Positions 1 to 10,600 of a stretch of DNA of 64,000 nucleotides are shown one piece after another. The DNA is from Ruminococcus sp. Zagget11 (lineage in GTDB: Bacteria > Bacillota > Clostridia > Oscillospirales > Ruminococcaceae). The position numbers and the translations under genes are program-made. Each line of letters opens with the position of its first letter. Position 1 is the stretch's first letter. The stretch covers positions 47,713 to 111,712 of the forward strand of contig MSHL01000024.1 in the NCBI GenBank assembly GCA_001941135.1, given 5' to 3'. The notes under the pieces are model-generated. The model made no database searches and was not told the DNA's origin. It saw only the letters and a program-made list of their open reading frames with translations.

Positions 1-213
1 TAAAGCCATACATGAGTCTCATCATCGGGTATTTAAAACCCTAAGGTAAGCCGTGCCGAGCAGCGCCCATTTGCACTGTATGGCAGATATGTCGATTTGC
101 CGCAATTACTTGCCGATTACTCCCTCATGGATATTAATTTATAATGATACCACATATTTTGATTATTGTCAAGAAAAATTTTTCCGATTGATACATTATC
201 CGAGAGTATTGTA

Positions 214-2213
214 TTATCCGATTTCGGACGCCTCTGTCAGGGTAATTCCGTTTTCACCGAGGGGTATTTCATGGTCAAGTCCCACAAATTTTCCGTCAGC
301 CTGCCAAAGCACCTCCTTGACAAATTCGTACTTTTCCTCGTCCCATGTTGTAAAATCGTCCAGAACCAAACCGCCTGTGTCACCCGAATTGGAGTTAAAG
401 CACCAAAATGTATGGTTAATTCTGTTTTCGGAAATAAACTGCCGCAGATAGGTCATCCACTTTAAATTGGGCTGTGTCATAATCCGCCCCATTCTCCGAT
501 AAGCAGGGGAGCAATGTCGTTTTCCTGTATGTAAAACCAGTTATCATGCCATACATCCTCGTAAAGGGATTCATAGGTGTAATCGCCGTCAAACCATGAT
601 TGCGCATATACCGTAGGACCGTAATCGTGGGGCGAATACACCAGCTTGTTCTGATATTTTCCTAAATCTACGGGATTATCCGCCACACCTCTTAAATTAC
701 CTCCCCACCAAGTGTAATAGTAATCAAAGGGGTTTTGTGAGGAAAAGTCGCCGTTTACGTCCGTATCTGTGGGATATATTTCTATTCCCTCAACAACTAT
801 TAAAACATTGGGATTTTCACCGAGTACGGCAGCTGCCGCCTTTTCGGCAATGTATTTCCAGTTATCGCTGTCTGTGGAATCGTCCCACTTAGCGCGAGGG
901 GATTCGTTTGCTTTTCCGTGGGGTTCATTTTTAAGGTCATAGGCTATAATAGTATCGTCCTGCGAATAACGTGCCGCTATCCATGAGAGGGCGGCAAGAT
1001 AATCCTCCTCGGTAATATCACCATTATACCACATATTGTAATTATGTCCCGATGCGTCCGTTTCGGCACTGTGAATATCTATCATTATCTTAATGCCGTT
1101 TGCGCGGCACTGTCCTATAACATAATCGAATATTTTCAGACTGTTAAGCCCGACTAAATAATAGTTGGTTGCTTGGTTGAAATTTGCGGTGGGGTAGCTG
1201 CCCTCCGACCATTCAAGGATCAGCTCCGCGGATATAGGTACACGAAGCAGATTAAAGCCTCTGTCTGCAATTGAAGATATTGATGTGTTAAGGCCACAGC
1301 TCCACAGACCGTCAAAGGTGTTCGTTCCGGTGTTATATCCGAACCAGTTAATTCCCGTAAGCCAAACCTCGTTACCGTCGTCATCATAGATTTTGCTGCC
1401 GTCGGTGTGCAGCCAGTCATCTGTAGTCGCTTCGGGAACGTCCTTTGCGGGAGTGTAGCTTACACCACTGTAATATGTATTTCCGCTTGAAGCTGATGCT
1501 GAAATAGATTGTCCCGAAACAGTTGCCTCAAAGCTGTCGTTTATATCCGCATTTTTCAGGATAATACCGAATGAAACGCTTTCACCGTCCGCTATCACAG
1601 AGTTATATTCCTCGGGAACAACGGTAATAATGCCGTTCTCCAGTGAAAGTGAGCAGTTCCAGTGCTGATCAACGGAAATACCGCTGCCTACCGTTATTTC
1701 GGCAGTCCATGAGCCGACCGATGTTCCCGAACAGCTTACTATACCGTTAAACTGGGCATAGCTGCTGCTGCCGTCGTTCCAGCTGTTTTCGGCTTTGAAT
1801 GTTATGGATATTCCCTCGGTAATATCAGGCGTTGTATCGGCAGTTACATCATTATTGCTTTCCGTTTTCGCTGAAGAAGCTGTTACGTCAGAGGCTTCTG
1901 TTTCTTTTGCCGATACCAATGTTTCCGTGGAATTAGTTACAGCGATCACCTCCACTGTGGTTTGTGCCGCCGCTCCGCCTTGCGAATAAGGGTCGTAATC
2001 GTCCGCAAAGGGGTCATATGAAGCACCGAAAAAATCACTTTCCTCTGTCTGCACATCATCGGTATTATCTTCCTCATCAACAGATGAATATGCAGTTGAA
2101 TCGGCTGTGGTAACGGCAGACTGATCTGTATCGCCGCCACATCCGACCAGCAGCGAAGCCGTCATTGCTGCACAGATTATAAGGGATAAAGATTTTCTTT
2201 TTATTTTATTCAT
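214..2213 (-). pseudogene. GH5-family endoglucanase, lipoprotein, with N-terminal CBM2-like domain; frameshifted near the C-terminus (ORFs 477-2213 and 214-492)
   Basis: Lipobox LLVGCGG; CBM2-like beta-domain (~aa 135-235); GH5 motifs NEPHG, IDIHS, GEWGG; reading continues in a second frame as [15 protein letters not shown]...[13 protein letters not shown]. Confidence 0.85.
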
Positions 2214-2302
2214 ATTATGTCCTCCAATTAAAATTGTAACTATTATTACAAGTATACCATGTTAGTTTACCGATTTCAAGTGATTTTCACATTTTTGCAA
2301 AG

Positions 2303-2337
2303 TAAACGGCGAAGCTTTTTTGCTCCGCCGCATTTTG
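2303..2337 (-). terminator. Rho-independent terminator of the ABC permease gene
   Basis: Inverted repeat cggcgaagc...gctccgccg. Confidence 0.5.
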
Positions 2338-5300
2338 TTATTCTATTGCTTTCATAGAAACCACCATATCGATTTTCTTCAGCTTAAAATGGAGAATTAC
2401 ATTCACTATCACCGAGAATAGAATCATCAGCGCCGCCGCCAATACAAAGACATAGGCGGGAATTTCAGGCGAGAACATTACAGCATCGACCTCCGATGTG
2501 CGTATAACAAAGCCCTCAAGGAAGATCCCCAGTATCAGTCCCGCCACAATTCCGATAAAGGTTGAAATAATGCTCTCTCGGTAAATATATGCATCGGTTT
2601 CATGGTCATAAAATCCAAGCACCTTTATGGTGGCAAGCTCTCTTTCTCTCTCATTCACGGTTATATTGGCAAGATTGAGAAGTATAACAAATGAAAGTGC
2701 CGCCGCAAATGCAACCACCACTATTACGATTAAATCCATACTGCTTACAAGATTTCTAAAGCTTTCCGCGCCGTCATAAAGGAATGTAACGGACAGAATA
2801 CCGTCATAAAGGAGCATTTCCCTTGAAAAGTCCTCCCGTACATCCTTTTCGGGAGTGCCGCCGGTATTTATCAGAATAACATTCTCATCTGCTGCACCGA
2901 ACATTTCCTCGTAAACGTCCATTGTGATATAGCAATAGTTGTAGGTATAGTTTTCGCAAATATCTGTTATGGTCAGCGGACGGTCACTGCCCTCAATATA
3001 GAGAGTATCGCCGATATCAGCGTCCAAAAGCCTTGACAGCTTCTCGTTAATAACACAGCCGTCATCAAGTATAATAGGTTCATCGGTGGTACGCTCTCTC
3101 AAAACGATATAGTCGTTTAATTCATCTAAAGAGGACGGAACAAAGACATATGCCTCAAAGGAGGTGCTTTCGGAGGTGATTTCCTTGGACTCCTGCACAG
3201 CAAAGGTATAGCCCTCCACAAGCTCGGAATTATCAAGATAGTCCAGATATTCCGCTATTTCCTCCTCATCGGCTGTGTCGTTGGGGATGGCTATTGCGTC
3301 ATATATAAATATCTCATCATACTGCAAATCCGCAATGCAGGATATGGAGTATTTAAGTCCAATACCTGCCACCATAAGGGCACAGCTTCCCGCAACTCCT
3401 ACAACCGTAACAAAAAATCTTGTTTTGTACCGCAAAAGATTTCTGAATGTAACCTTTGATGTGAAATTGAGCCTGTTCCATATAAAGTGAATTTTTTCAA
3501 GGAAAATTCTTCTGCCGTCCTTCGGTGGCTTTGGTCGTATAAGCTGTGCGGGAACGATGTTCAATGACTTGCTTGCGGTATATACCGTTGCAACTCCCGT
3601 GCAAAGTATCGAAACGACAATGCAGGCAAGCGCAAACGCAGGCCGGAACGGTGTTTCAAATATGGGATAGTTGTACATGGTACAGTAAGCAATGTATATT
3701 ATGTTGGGAAGCAGCTTAAATCCCAATGCAGTGCCTATAACTCCTCCTATTACGCTTGCGGAAACAGCGTAAAGCACATATTGCATAATTATGGCGGATG
3801 AGCTGTAGCCCAGTGCTTTGAGAACACCTGTTTCCGTGCGCTGTTCCTCAACCATTCTCGACATAGTTGTGGCACACATAAGCGCGGCAATTATTATAAA
3901 GAAAACAGGGAATACCTTTGCAATGGCGTCAACACGTTCAGCGTCCTCACCGTATGTAAGACAGCCGGGATTAAATTCATCTCTGTTCCATACATACCAC
4001 TTAGCCTCGTCGGCAGCATCCTCCAATTCCTTTTCCGCATCGCTTATTTCCTGCTCAGCATCCGCAATTTCGGATTTCCCATTTTCGATTTCTTCGGCAG
4101 CCTCGTCCAAGGTCTTTTTAGCGGATGCAAGCTGTGATTCCGCTTCGCCTATCTGCTGCAGAGTTTCATTAAACTGATCCTGAATCGAATCAACCGTCTG
4201 AATTTGCGTATCGGCAGTTGACATAGCCTGTGCCGCCGCGGCGTGTACAGTTTCATTTACCTGAGTTATAGCTGCCTTGGCAGTAGCCTTGCCTACAGGG
4301 TCTTTATCGGGATTGGTAATGATGTACACCGCAAGGTAATCGGCAATTTGAATGTCTAATCCGTACTTGTCATAAATTGTCTGAATTTCCTGTATATCCT
4401 CAAGTGTTGAATCAAACAGCTGCCGCTGGTACATCATATCATACTTTTCAATATAACCGTCAAGTATGTTACAGGTGGACAACAGCTCCGCAGACGCGGT
4501 TGAACCGTCATCAAGCTGTACAAGGGAGCTTTCATATTCGGCAACGGCATCCTCATATTGCTGTCGGGCATCTGCAACCTCCGCAGCATTGGCTGTATAT
4601 TCATCATACCCGTCTTGATATTCCTTTTCGGCATCCTCAAGCTCAGCCTTTGCGTCTTCGATTTCGGCTTTTACATCCTCTATTTCCTGTTTTGCATCGG
4701 CAAAGGCATCTGTTTTGCGAATTTCAAGCCGTTCATCAGCCAGTGCTTCAAGCTTATCCTCCTCATCCGCAACAATCTGATTGTATTCATCGGAAAATGG
4801 CTCTGCATCGGCAGCGCCGTTTACTTTAAGGTAAATATCCGTATAAACGTCTAAGCTGAAATCCTCGTCAGGTATGTAAAAAAAGGCACTAAGCGTACCG
4901 CTGCCCACAGTTGTGGATCCGCGTTCAAAGGAAACATACATAGGGGATTTACACAGACCGACTACTGTGTATTCGGTGACAGTAAGCGTATCGGATATAT
5001 CGTCATCTGTTGCTGATACAAAAGTGACGGTGTCACCAACGCTGTAGCTGAGAGGTGATTTGGCATCGGCATCTGCAAGACATTCGCCGCTGTTTTGAGG
5101 AAGTCTGCCCTCGGTAAGATAGGGAATATTCAGTGATATATCCTCGCTGTATGAAATAAGCTTAACAGGAATATTGCCGTTTTCATCGTCCACATAAACA
5201 TCGGCGCTGTATCCCGCATCACCTGTTTCAAAATTCCCGCACTCCAAAACAGCGTTAAAATCATCCTCCGTAAGACCCAAAGTAGACTTAACCTGAATAT

Positions 5301-5508
5301 CAGCCAGCTGCTGCATTTCATAATACTTCCAAGCCGAATTTTTCATATAGCCGCAGGAGGATTTCACTCCGACAAAAAAGCAGCAGCCTATGGCGATTAT
5401 AGACATGACGGCTATAAATCTTCCCGGTGACTTTTTAATGCCCCTCAGGGTATTCAGTGCAATTTTACTTTTCATATAAACATATCTCCTTGCCGGGCTT
5501 TTTACCAT
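2338..5508 (-). CDS. FtsX-like ABC transporter permease with long coiled-coil extracellular insertion
   Basis: 1056 aa; two FtsX-like TM blocks; Glu/Ala/Asp-rich heptad-like region (ADAKQEIEDVKAEIEDAKAELEDAEKEYQDG). Confidence 0.88.
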   Translation of the reverse strand: MVKSPARRYVYMKSKIALNTLRGIKKSPGRFIAVMSIIAIGCCFFVGVKSSCGYMKNSAWKYYEMQQLADIQVKSTLGLTEDDFNAVLECGNFETGDAGYSADVYVDDENGNIPVKLISYSEDISLNIPYLTEGRLPQNSGECLADADAKSPLSYSVGDTVTFVSATDDDISDTLTVTEYTVVGLCKSPMYVSFERGSTTVGSGTLSAFFYIPDEDFSLDVYTDIYLKVNGAADAEPFSDEYNQIVADEEDKLEALADERLEIRKTDAFADAKQEIEDVKAEIEDAKAELEDAEKEYQDGYDEYTANAAEVADARQQYEDAVAEYESSLVQLDDGSTASAELLSTCNILDGYIEKYDMMYQRQLFDSTLEDIQEIQTIYDKYGLDIQIADYLAVYIITNPDKDPVGKATAKAAITQVNETVHAAAAQAMSTADTQIQTVDSIQDQFNETLQQIGEAESQLASAKKTLDEAAEEIENGKSEIADAEQEISDAEKELEDAADEAKWYVWNRDEFNPGCLTYGEDAERVDAIAKVFPVFFIIIAALMCATTMSRMVEEQRTETGVLKALGYSSSAIIMQYVLYAVSASVIGGVIGTALGFKLLPNIIYIAYCTMYNYPIFETPFRPAFALACIVVSILCTGVATVYTASKSLNIVPAQLIRPKPPKDGRRIFLEKIHFIWNRLNFTSKVTFRNLLRYKTRFFVTVVGVAGSCALMVAGIGLKYSISCIADLQYDEIFIYDAIAIPNDTADEEEIAEYLDYLDNSELVEGYTFAVQESKEITSESTSFEAYVFVPSSLDELNDYIVLRERTTDEPIILDDGCVINEKLSRLLDADIGDTLYIEGSDRPLTITDICENYTYNYCYITMDVYEEMFGAADENVILINTGGTPEKDVREDFSREMLLYDGILSVTFLYDGAESFRNLVSSMDLIVIVVVAFAAALSFVILLNLANITVNERERELATIKVLGFYDHETDAYIYRESIISTFIGIVAGLILGIFLEGFVIRTSEVDAVMFSPEIPAYVFVLAAALMILFSVIVNVILHFKLKKIDMVVSMKAIE

Positions 5509-6203
5509 TCAATTTGTTCCACAGGCATAGGTGTCGGATTAAGCGAGATTTTCGCAACCTTACTGTTTTTTATCTTAATAACTCTGTCAGCCATAGGCAT
5601 AATAGCCGAGTTGTGGGTAATTACGATTACAGTCATACCCTTTTCGCGGCAGGTGGTCTGCAAAAGCTTAAGTATATTTTTTCCCGTGTTATAGTCAAGA
5701 GCGCCGGTTAGCTCATCACAGAGGAGAAGCTTGGGCGACTTGGCAAGTGCCCTTGCAATGGAAACTCTCTGCTGTTCGCCTCCCGAAAGCTGGGCGGGGA
5801 AATTGTTCATTCTGTCCTCAAGTCCCACTTGAATAAGCGTTTCCTTGGCATCGCACGGATCTTTGGCAATTTGTGAAGCAAGCTCCACATTTTCGAGAGC
5901 GGTAAGATTTTGTACAAGGTTGTAAAACTGAAATACAAAGCCGATATCGTATCTGCGGTATTTTGTAAGAGCCTTTCTGTCAAGAGCGGCTATATTTACT
6001 CCGTCAACATTAATTTCACCCTCATCGCAGGTGTCCATTCCGCCTAAAAGGTTAAGTACAGTGGTTTTGCCCGCACCGCTTGCGCCGGTTATAACAACAA
6101 ATTCACCCTTTTCAATATCAAATGAAACACCGTCTGATGCGGTAATTGTAACCTCACCCATTTTATAGCGCTTATATACATCCTTCACAGAAACATAGCT
6201 CAT
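5502..6203 (-). CDS. ABC transporter ATP-binding protein (MacB/LolD type)
   Basis: Walker A GASGAGKT, signature [15 protein letters not shown], Walker [13 protein letters not shown]; likely start [16 protein letters not shown] inside the longer ORF; overlaps the permease. Confidence 0.92.
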   Translation of the reverse strand: MSYVSVKDVYKRYKMGEVTITASDGVSFDIEKGEFVVITGASGAGKTTVLNLLGGMDTCDEGEINVDGVNIAALDRKALTKYRRYDIGFVFQFYNLVQNLTALENVELASQIAKDPCDAKETLIQVGLEDRMNNFPAQLSGGEQQRVSIARALAKSPKLLLCDELTGALDYNTGKNILKLLQTTCREKGMTVIVITHNSAIMPMADRVIKIKNSKVAKISLNPTPMPVEQIEW

Positions 6204-6305
6204 ATTATTACTCCTTTGCCGCAAAAGTAACCTAATTACAGATAATATAATTATATCACAGATTATGAACAAAAATATATAGACATATTTAACAAAGGTT
6301 ATATA

Positions 6306-6345
6306 AAAAACAGCCGCTGAATTGTAAAACAGCGGCTGCTTTTCA
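6306..6345 (-). terminator. Terminator downstream of ychF
   Basis: cagccgctgaattgtaaaacagcggctg flanked by A/T tracts. Confidence 0.7.
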
Positions 6346-6361
6346 CCTGATTATCACAAAT

Positions 6362-7456
6362 TTATACATTGAAACGGAAAAGAACGATATCTCCGTCCTG
6401 CATAACATATTCCTTGCCCTCGGAGCGCACAAGCCCCTTTTCTTTTGCGGCTGTCATACTGCCGCAGCTCATCAAATCATCAAAGGAAACAACCTCCGCG
6501 CGGATAAAACCCTTTTCAAAATCACTATGTATTTTGCCGGCTGCCTGGGGTGCTTTTGTGCCCTTGGTTATGGTCCATGCCCTTACCTCAGGCTTGCCTG
6601 CGGTGAGATAGGAAATAAGTCCCAACAAAGAATAGCCCTCCTTGATTATTCTGTCAAGACCCGACTGCTCAAGTCCCAATTCCTCTAAGAACATCTGCTT
6701 ATCCTCATCGTTCATGTTGGAAATTTCCGCCTCAAGCTGTGCGCAGATGGGGAATACGGCTGCCTTTTCCGCCGCCGCAATATCGCACACGGTTTTATAG
6801 TGGACAGATGTTGACAGATCACTCTTGAAATCGTCCTCGCTAAGGTTAGCCGCATATATAACGGGCTTAGCGGAAAGCAGGGGAGTGGAGGATATAATCT
6901 CTCTTTGCTCCTCGGTGTAATCAAATGAACGTGCCGAATGTCCATCCTCAAGATGTGCTTTAAGCGCTTCCAAAAACTCAAGCTCAGCCTGATATTTCTT
7001 GTCAGCCTTAATCATCTTTTTAGTCTTGTCAATACGTCTGTCCAGCAGCTCTATATCTGAAAAGATAAGCTCCAAATCAATGGTTTCTATGTCACGCCGA
7101 GGATCTATGCTGCCGTCAACGTGAATAATATTGCTGTCCTCAAAGCACCTTACCACATGGACAATAGCATCAACCTCTCTGATATTTGCAAGGAACTTGT
7201 TTCCCAATCCCTCGCCCTTGGAAGCGCCCTTTACCAGTCCCGCAATATCCACAAATTCCAAAACAGCGGGGGTAAATTTTTCGGGAGAATACATATCCCT
7301 AAGTTTGTCAAGACGGCTATCGGGAACAGAAACTATTCCCACATTGGGTTCAATCGTGCAGAATGGGTAATTTGCCGACTGTGCGCCCGCATTGGTAAGA
7401 GCGTTAAAAAGCGTGCTTTTTCCTACATTTGGAAGACCAACCATACCTAATTTCAT
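6362..7456 (-). CDS. ychF: Redox-regulated ATPase/GTPase YchF
   Basis: [21 protein letters not shown]; full-length Obg-family YchF with C-terminal TGS-like region. Confidence 0.95.
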   Translation of the reverse strand: MKLGMVGLPNVGKSTLFNALTNAGAQSANYPFCTIEPNVGIVSVPDSRLDKLRDMYSPEKFTPAVLEFVDIAGLVKGASKGEGLGNKFLANIREVDAIVHVVRCFEDSNIIHVDGSIDPRRDIETIDLELIFSDIELLDRRIDKTKKMIKADKKYQAELEFLEALKAHLEDGHSARSFDYTEEQREIISSTPLLSAKPVIYAANLSEDDFKSDLSTSVHYKTVCDIAAAEKAAVFPICAQLEAEISNMNDEDKQMFLEELGLEQSGLDRIIKEGYSLLGLISYLTAGKPEVRAWTITKGTKAPQAAGKIHSDFEKGFIRAEVVSFDDLMSCGSMTAAKEKGLVRSEGKEYVMQDGDIVLFRFNV

Positions 7457-7511
7457 ATCAGTGAAAATTCCTTTACTTTATAGTATAATTTTATATTCGC
7501 CGGACACGGCA

Positions 7512-7736
7512 TTACTCATCGTCAAAATCCAGATTATTCACATAATCGTCCGCATCAAAGTCATCGCAGCAGTCACATCCGCTGATTTTCTTGTGGCAGG
7601 CAATACCTGCGGCACAAACTCCCACAATAGCACCCACAAGGAACGAGCATACGGTGAGGAGAACAAGAGCGCCCTTGGAGAGCTTTACCTTTTCCTCGGC
7701 ACATTCTATAATATCATCTAACATTTCCTGAAACAT
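7512..7736 (-). CDS. Small membrane protein, hypothetical
   Basis: MFQEMLDDIIECAEEKVKLSKGALVLLTVCSFLVGAIVG; single TM helix and acidic tail. Confidence 0.6.
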   Translation of the reverse strand: MFQEMLDDIIECAEEKVKLSKGALVLLTVCSFLVGAIVGVCAAGIACHKKISGCDCCDDFDADDYVNNLDFDDE

Positions 7737-7985
7737 AAATATACCATCCTTTCCGATTAAAAATACAGCATTACGCAAGCAATGCAGTATACCATAAGGC
7801 TATTATACCCCATTGTGAATAAAATTTCAAGGGCTTTTATAAAAAAATATACATTTCTTATTCCGTATGCTGCTTGTAAACCACAATTATAACTTACAAC
7901 AGATGCCACTGTTTTTTTCATTAACGGAAACCATTGCATTGTACTTTTATTTGTGGTAAACTGAAAAATGCGGGGGTGATATCAT

Positions 7986-8602
7986 ATGCTGTATGATGAA
8001 ATATATGAGCGGTACAAAGATAGGATTTTATCCTATTGCAAAACACTTCCGAACGGTAATATTCACAATGCTGAAGATTGTACACAAGAAATTTTTCTGA
8101 AATTAAGCAAAATAAACAATATAATCGAGCTTGCGGAAAAATTTAAAGGCACATCGGTCTACAGTAAGGGTGCAATAGGGAATATTCTTGCAAGTACCGA
8201 TAAATATAAGTTGGACATTCAGTCTACAAATGCTTTTAGTGCTGAAGCGTACATAACTCCCGACAATACTACCAATGACAAATACACTATTGACTTCACT
8301 AAAAAAACCTGACCTCAGATGAATTATCGGTAAATTTATCCAAAAAATTTTATTTGTGTTACAATTCAAACAGGACAAACCCCACAGCGTATGCAAAAGA
8401 AGAAGAATATACATTTTTGCCATACGAGGAAAAGCAGTTTTCCTTTGATGTTGAAGCTGATTTATGGGGTACGGAGGATGATAAAGTAATATATGGTTCA
8501 TGTGTACTTGAAATAACAAACAGTGATAAATATGATTATTTCAATGTTTTAAGTGCAGAACCATACATTGTAGAAAGGATTAAAAATGAAGAAAATAATT
8601 AG
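7986..8602 (+). pseudogene. Chimeric ORF: ECF sigma region-2 fragment joined to an unrelated C-terminal beta-rich segment; frameshift in A7 (8301-8307)
   Basis: N-term YERYKDRILSYCKTLPNG..AEDCTQEIFLKLSK resembles sigma70 region 2; the frame breaks at FTKKT* and continues as NLTSDELSVNLSKKFYLCYNSNRTN... in the 8354-8602 frame. Confidence 0.6.
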
Positions 8603-8746
8603 CGGTACCTCGGTTAAGCAAAATGAATGATAATAGTAATTATATGGCAAGCACGCACAAGGTATAGACAAGCGGTAAGCTGTTTCGACGATTTTTCAGT
8701 AACTTGCCCTACTTTTACTTGACACATACATTTCCCTAAAAAATCT

Positions 8747-8775
8747 TTGACAAATGAAATATAATGTGATATAAT
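8747..8775 (+). promoter_or_regulatory. Consensus SigA-type promoter TTGACA-N17-TATAAT
   Basis: TTGACA at 8747-8752, TATAAT at 8770-8775. Confidence 0.75.
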
Positions 8776-8813
8776 AGGCTTATAATACTATCCCGTAAAG
8801 GAAATGATAATAA

Positions 8814-10529
8814 ATGAGCAATTTTAAACCTGCCGTAATTGTAAGCACTGCGGCTTTGATTGTGGTTATAATCACAATACTGGTATTGGCATTTGGCGGA
8901 AGTGATAAGGGACTTTATGTGCTTTCCGCATCCGGAGATGTTATATTGAGCAACTCCTCTGACGGAACCTCCGAAACCTTGTCAATTACCGCTGATTCCG
9001 ATGCTGTCAAGATGAAGAGCGGAGATGTTATCACCGTTAATACAGACGGTGAGTGTACCCTTGCATACCGTTCAAAAAATAACACTGATGACAAGAACTA
9101 TATTATCGTTGAACCATTGTCGCAGCTTTTTATTACGGAGGATTTTGACGGCAGCAAGGATGGTGAAATTTACCTTAACAGAGGTGCTATTATTGTATGC
9201 AGTCCCGAAAATATTACTCCGAATGTTGTTGTCAGGACAGCGAATTCCTCCTATACTACCGCAAGCAGTGTAACTCGTGTGGAATATGTGCTTGACGAGG
9301 AAAATACCGATTATACGGACGCAGCATCCTTTGGCGGGAATATAGATGTCACTATGTATAATGCTTTGGGCAGTGTTGTGACTATTGCCGAAACCCAGGA
9401 TAGCGGCGATGTTTCTCAGCTGTTGGGTTCGGGAAGATCCTCGAGAATAAGAACAGGCACAGATACGCCCTATTTTGAATTTCTGAACACGGAAATTGTT
9501 CTGACCGACTACAGTGCATACACTCTTTCAAAGCTTATGGAAATTTCCTCTCGGACGGATATACTTGCTTTTACATATACCGATTTAAATACCGCCTATG
9601 AAGCAGTTTCAGACGGTGAAGATAATGCATCCGAAGCGGATGAACAGCTTGAAGATGAAACAGCGGCGTCGGAAACCACTGCCTCCGAAGCTATACAAAC
9701 CGCTGTTCCAATTACTACTGAAACTGAGGCGGAAACTACCACCACAACAGCACCCCATACTGCATTGGTGACTACAGTGACCACTACAGCCGCTCCCGTG
9801 ACTACCACAGCGCAGCCTGCGACAACAACTGCCGCACCTGCAACCACGGCGGATTACGATGATACAGACGACGATGACATGGAGTATTGCACGGTAACTA
9901 TTATAATTGATGATGAAATAGTCGAGCAAATCGTTCCTTACGGCAGTGATGCGGAACAGCCCTCTGATCCCGTCATTGACGGTATGACCTTTGTAGGCTG
10001 GGACGGTTCCTTTACAAATATCACATCCGATGTCACAATTACCGCCCAATTCGTTGAGGACAGCACCGCTGCTGTGACTACGACGGCAGCTACGGATATA
10101 ACCTTTACCACTACAACCTCTGCAACCTCGTCAACAGCATATCATACAGTAACGATTGTAGTTGGCGATACTACATCCACGGTACTTGTAGCGGACGGTG
10201 AGGATGCGCCTCTTCCCACGGTTGATCTTGACGGCTATACCTTTGTAGGCTGGGACAACAGCGGAACGAATATTACAAGTGATATTACCATAACCGCACA
10301 GCTTATCTACACGGGTATATCTACAACAACAACCACTGCAAGCAGTGAGTATTATACAGTTACCTTTATAGTTGACGGAGTTTCATATCCCGTTACCGTT
10401 CAGGCAGGCACTGCGGCAACACCTCCTATTACCCCGACAACCGACCAATACGGCAACACCTTCACTATGTGGGTGGGTGATTATTCCAATGTCACAAGTG
10501 ATATGATTATTACCGCATTGTTCTCATAA
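8814..10529 (+). CDS. Membrane-anchored FecR-like protein with Thr-rich linker and three InlB B-repeat-like domains
   Basis: N-terminal TM, FecR-like segment, TTTTAAPVTTTA linkers, three repeats of the VTFxVDG...P..DGxTFVGWDGSxTNITSDxTITAQF type. Confidence 0.75.
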   Translation: MSNFKPAVIVSTAALIVVIITILVLAFGGSDKGLYVLSASGDVILSNSSDGTSETLSITADSDAVKMKSGDVITVNTDGECTLAYRSKNNTDDKNYIIVEPLSQLFITEDFDGSKDGEIYLNRGAIIVCSPENITPNVVVRTANSSYTTASSVTRVEYVLDEENTDYTDAASFGGNIDVTMYNALGSVVTIAETQDSGDVSQLLGSGRSSRIRTGTDTPYFEFLNTEIVLTDYSAYTLSKLMEISSRTDILAFTYTDLNTAYEAVSDGEDNASEADEQLEDETAASETTASEAIQTAVPITTETEAETTTTTAPHTALVTTVTTTAAPVTTTAQPATTTAAPATTADYDDTDDDDMEYCTVTIIIDDEIVEQIVPYGSDAEQPSDPVIDGMTFVGWDGSFTNITSDVTITAQFVEDSTAAVTTTAATDITFTTTTSATSSTAYHTVTIVVGDTTSTVLVADGEDAPLPTVDLDGYTFVGWDNSGTNITSDITITAQLIYTGISTTTTTASSEYYTVTFIVDGVSYPVTVQAGTAATPPITPTTDQYGNTFTMWVGDYSNVTSDMIITALFS

Positions 10530-10543
10530 TGAACAGTCAAAAA

Positions 10544-10582
10544 ATCGTAACGGCAGGAAGCTCAATGCTTTCTGCCGTTTTG
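10544..10582. terminator. Bidirectional terminator
   Basis: aacggcaggaagctcaatgctttctgccgtttt. Confidence 0.7.
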
Positions 10583-10600
10583 TGTATATAGTTATTTTTT

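Noticed and set aside
4377-4829. Plus-strand His/Gln-rich ORF opposite the coiled-coil region
   Set aside because: Antisense of Glu/Ala/Asp-rich coding sequence; no RBS or homology.
9596-10049. Antisense ORFs opposite the Thr-rich linkers (Val/Ala-rich and Cys/Gly-rich)
   Set aside because: Composition is the complement of Thr codon repeats; no independent evidence.
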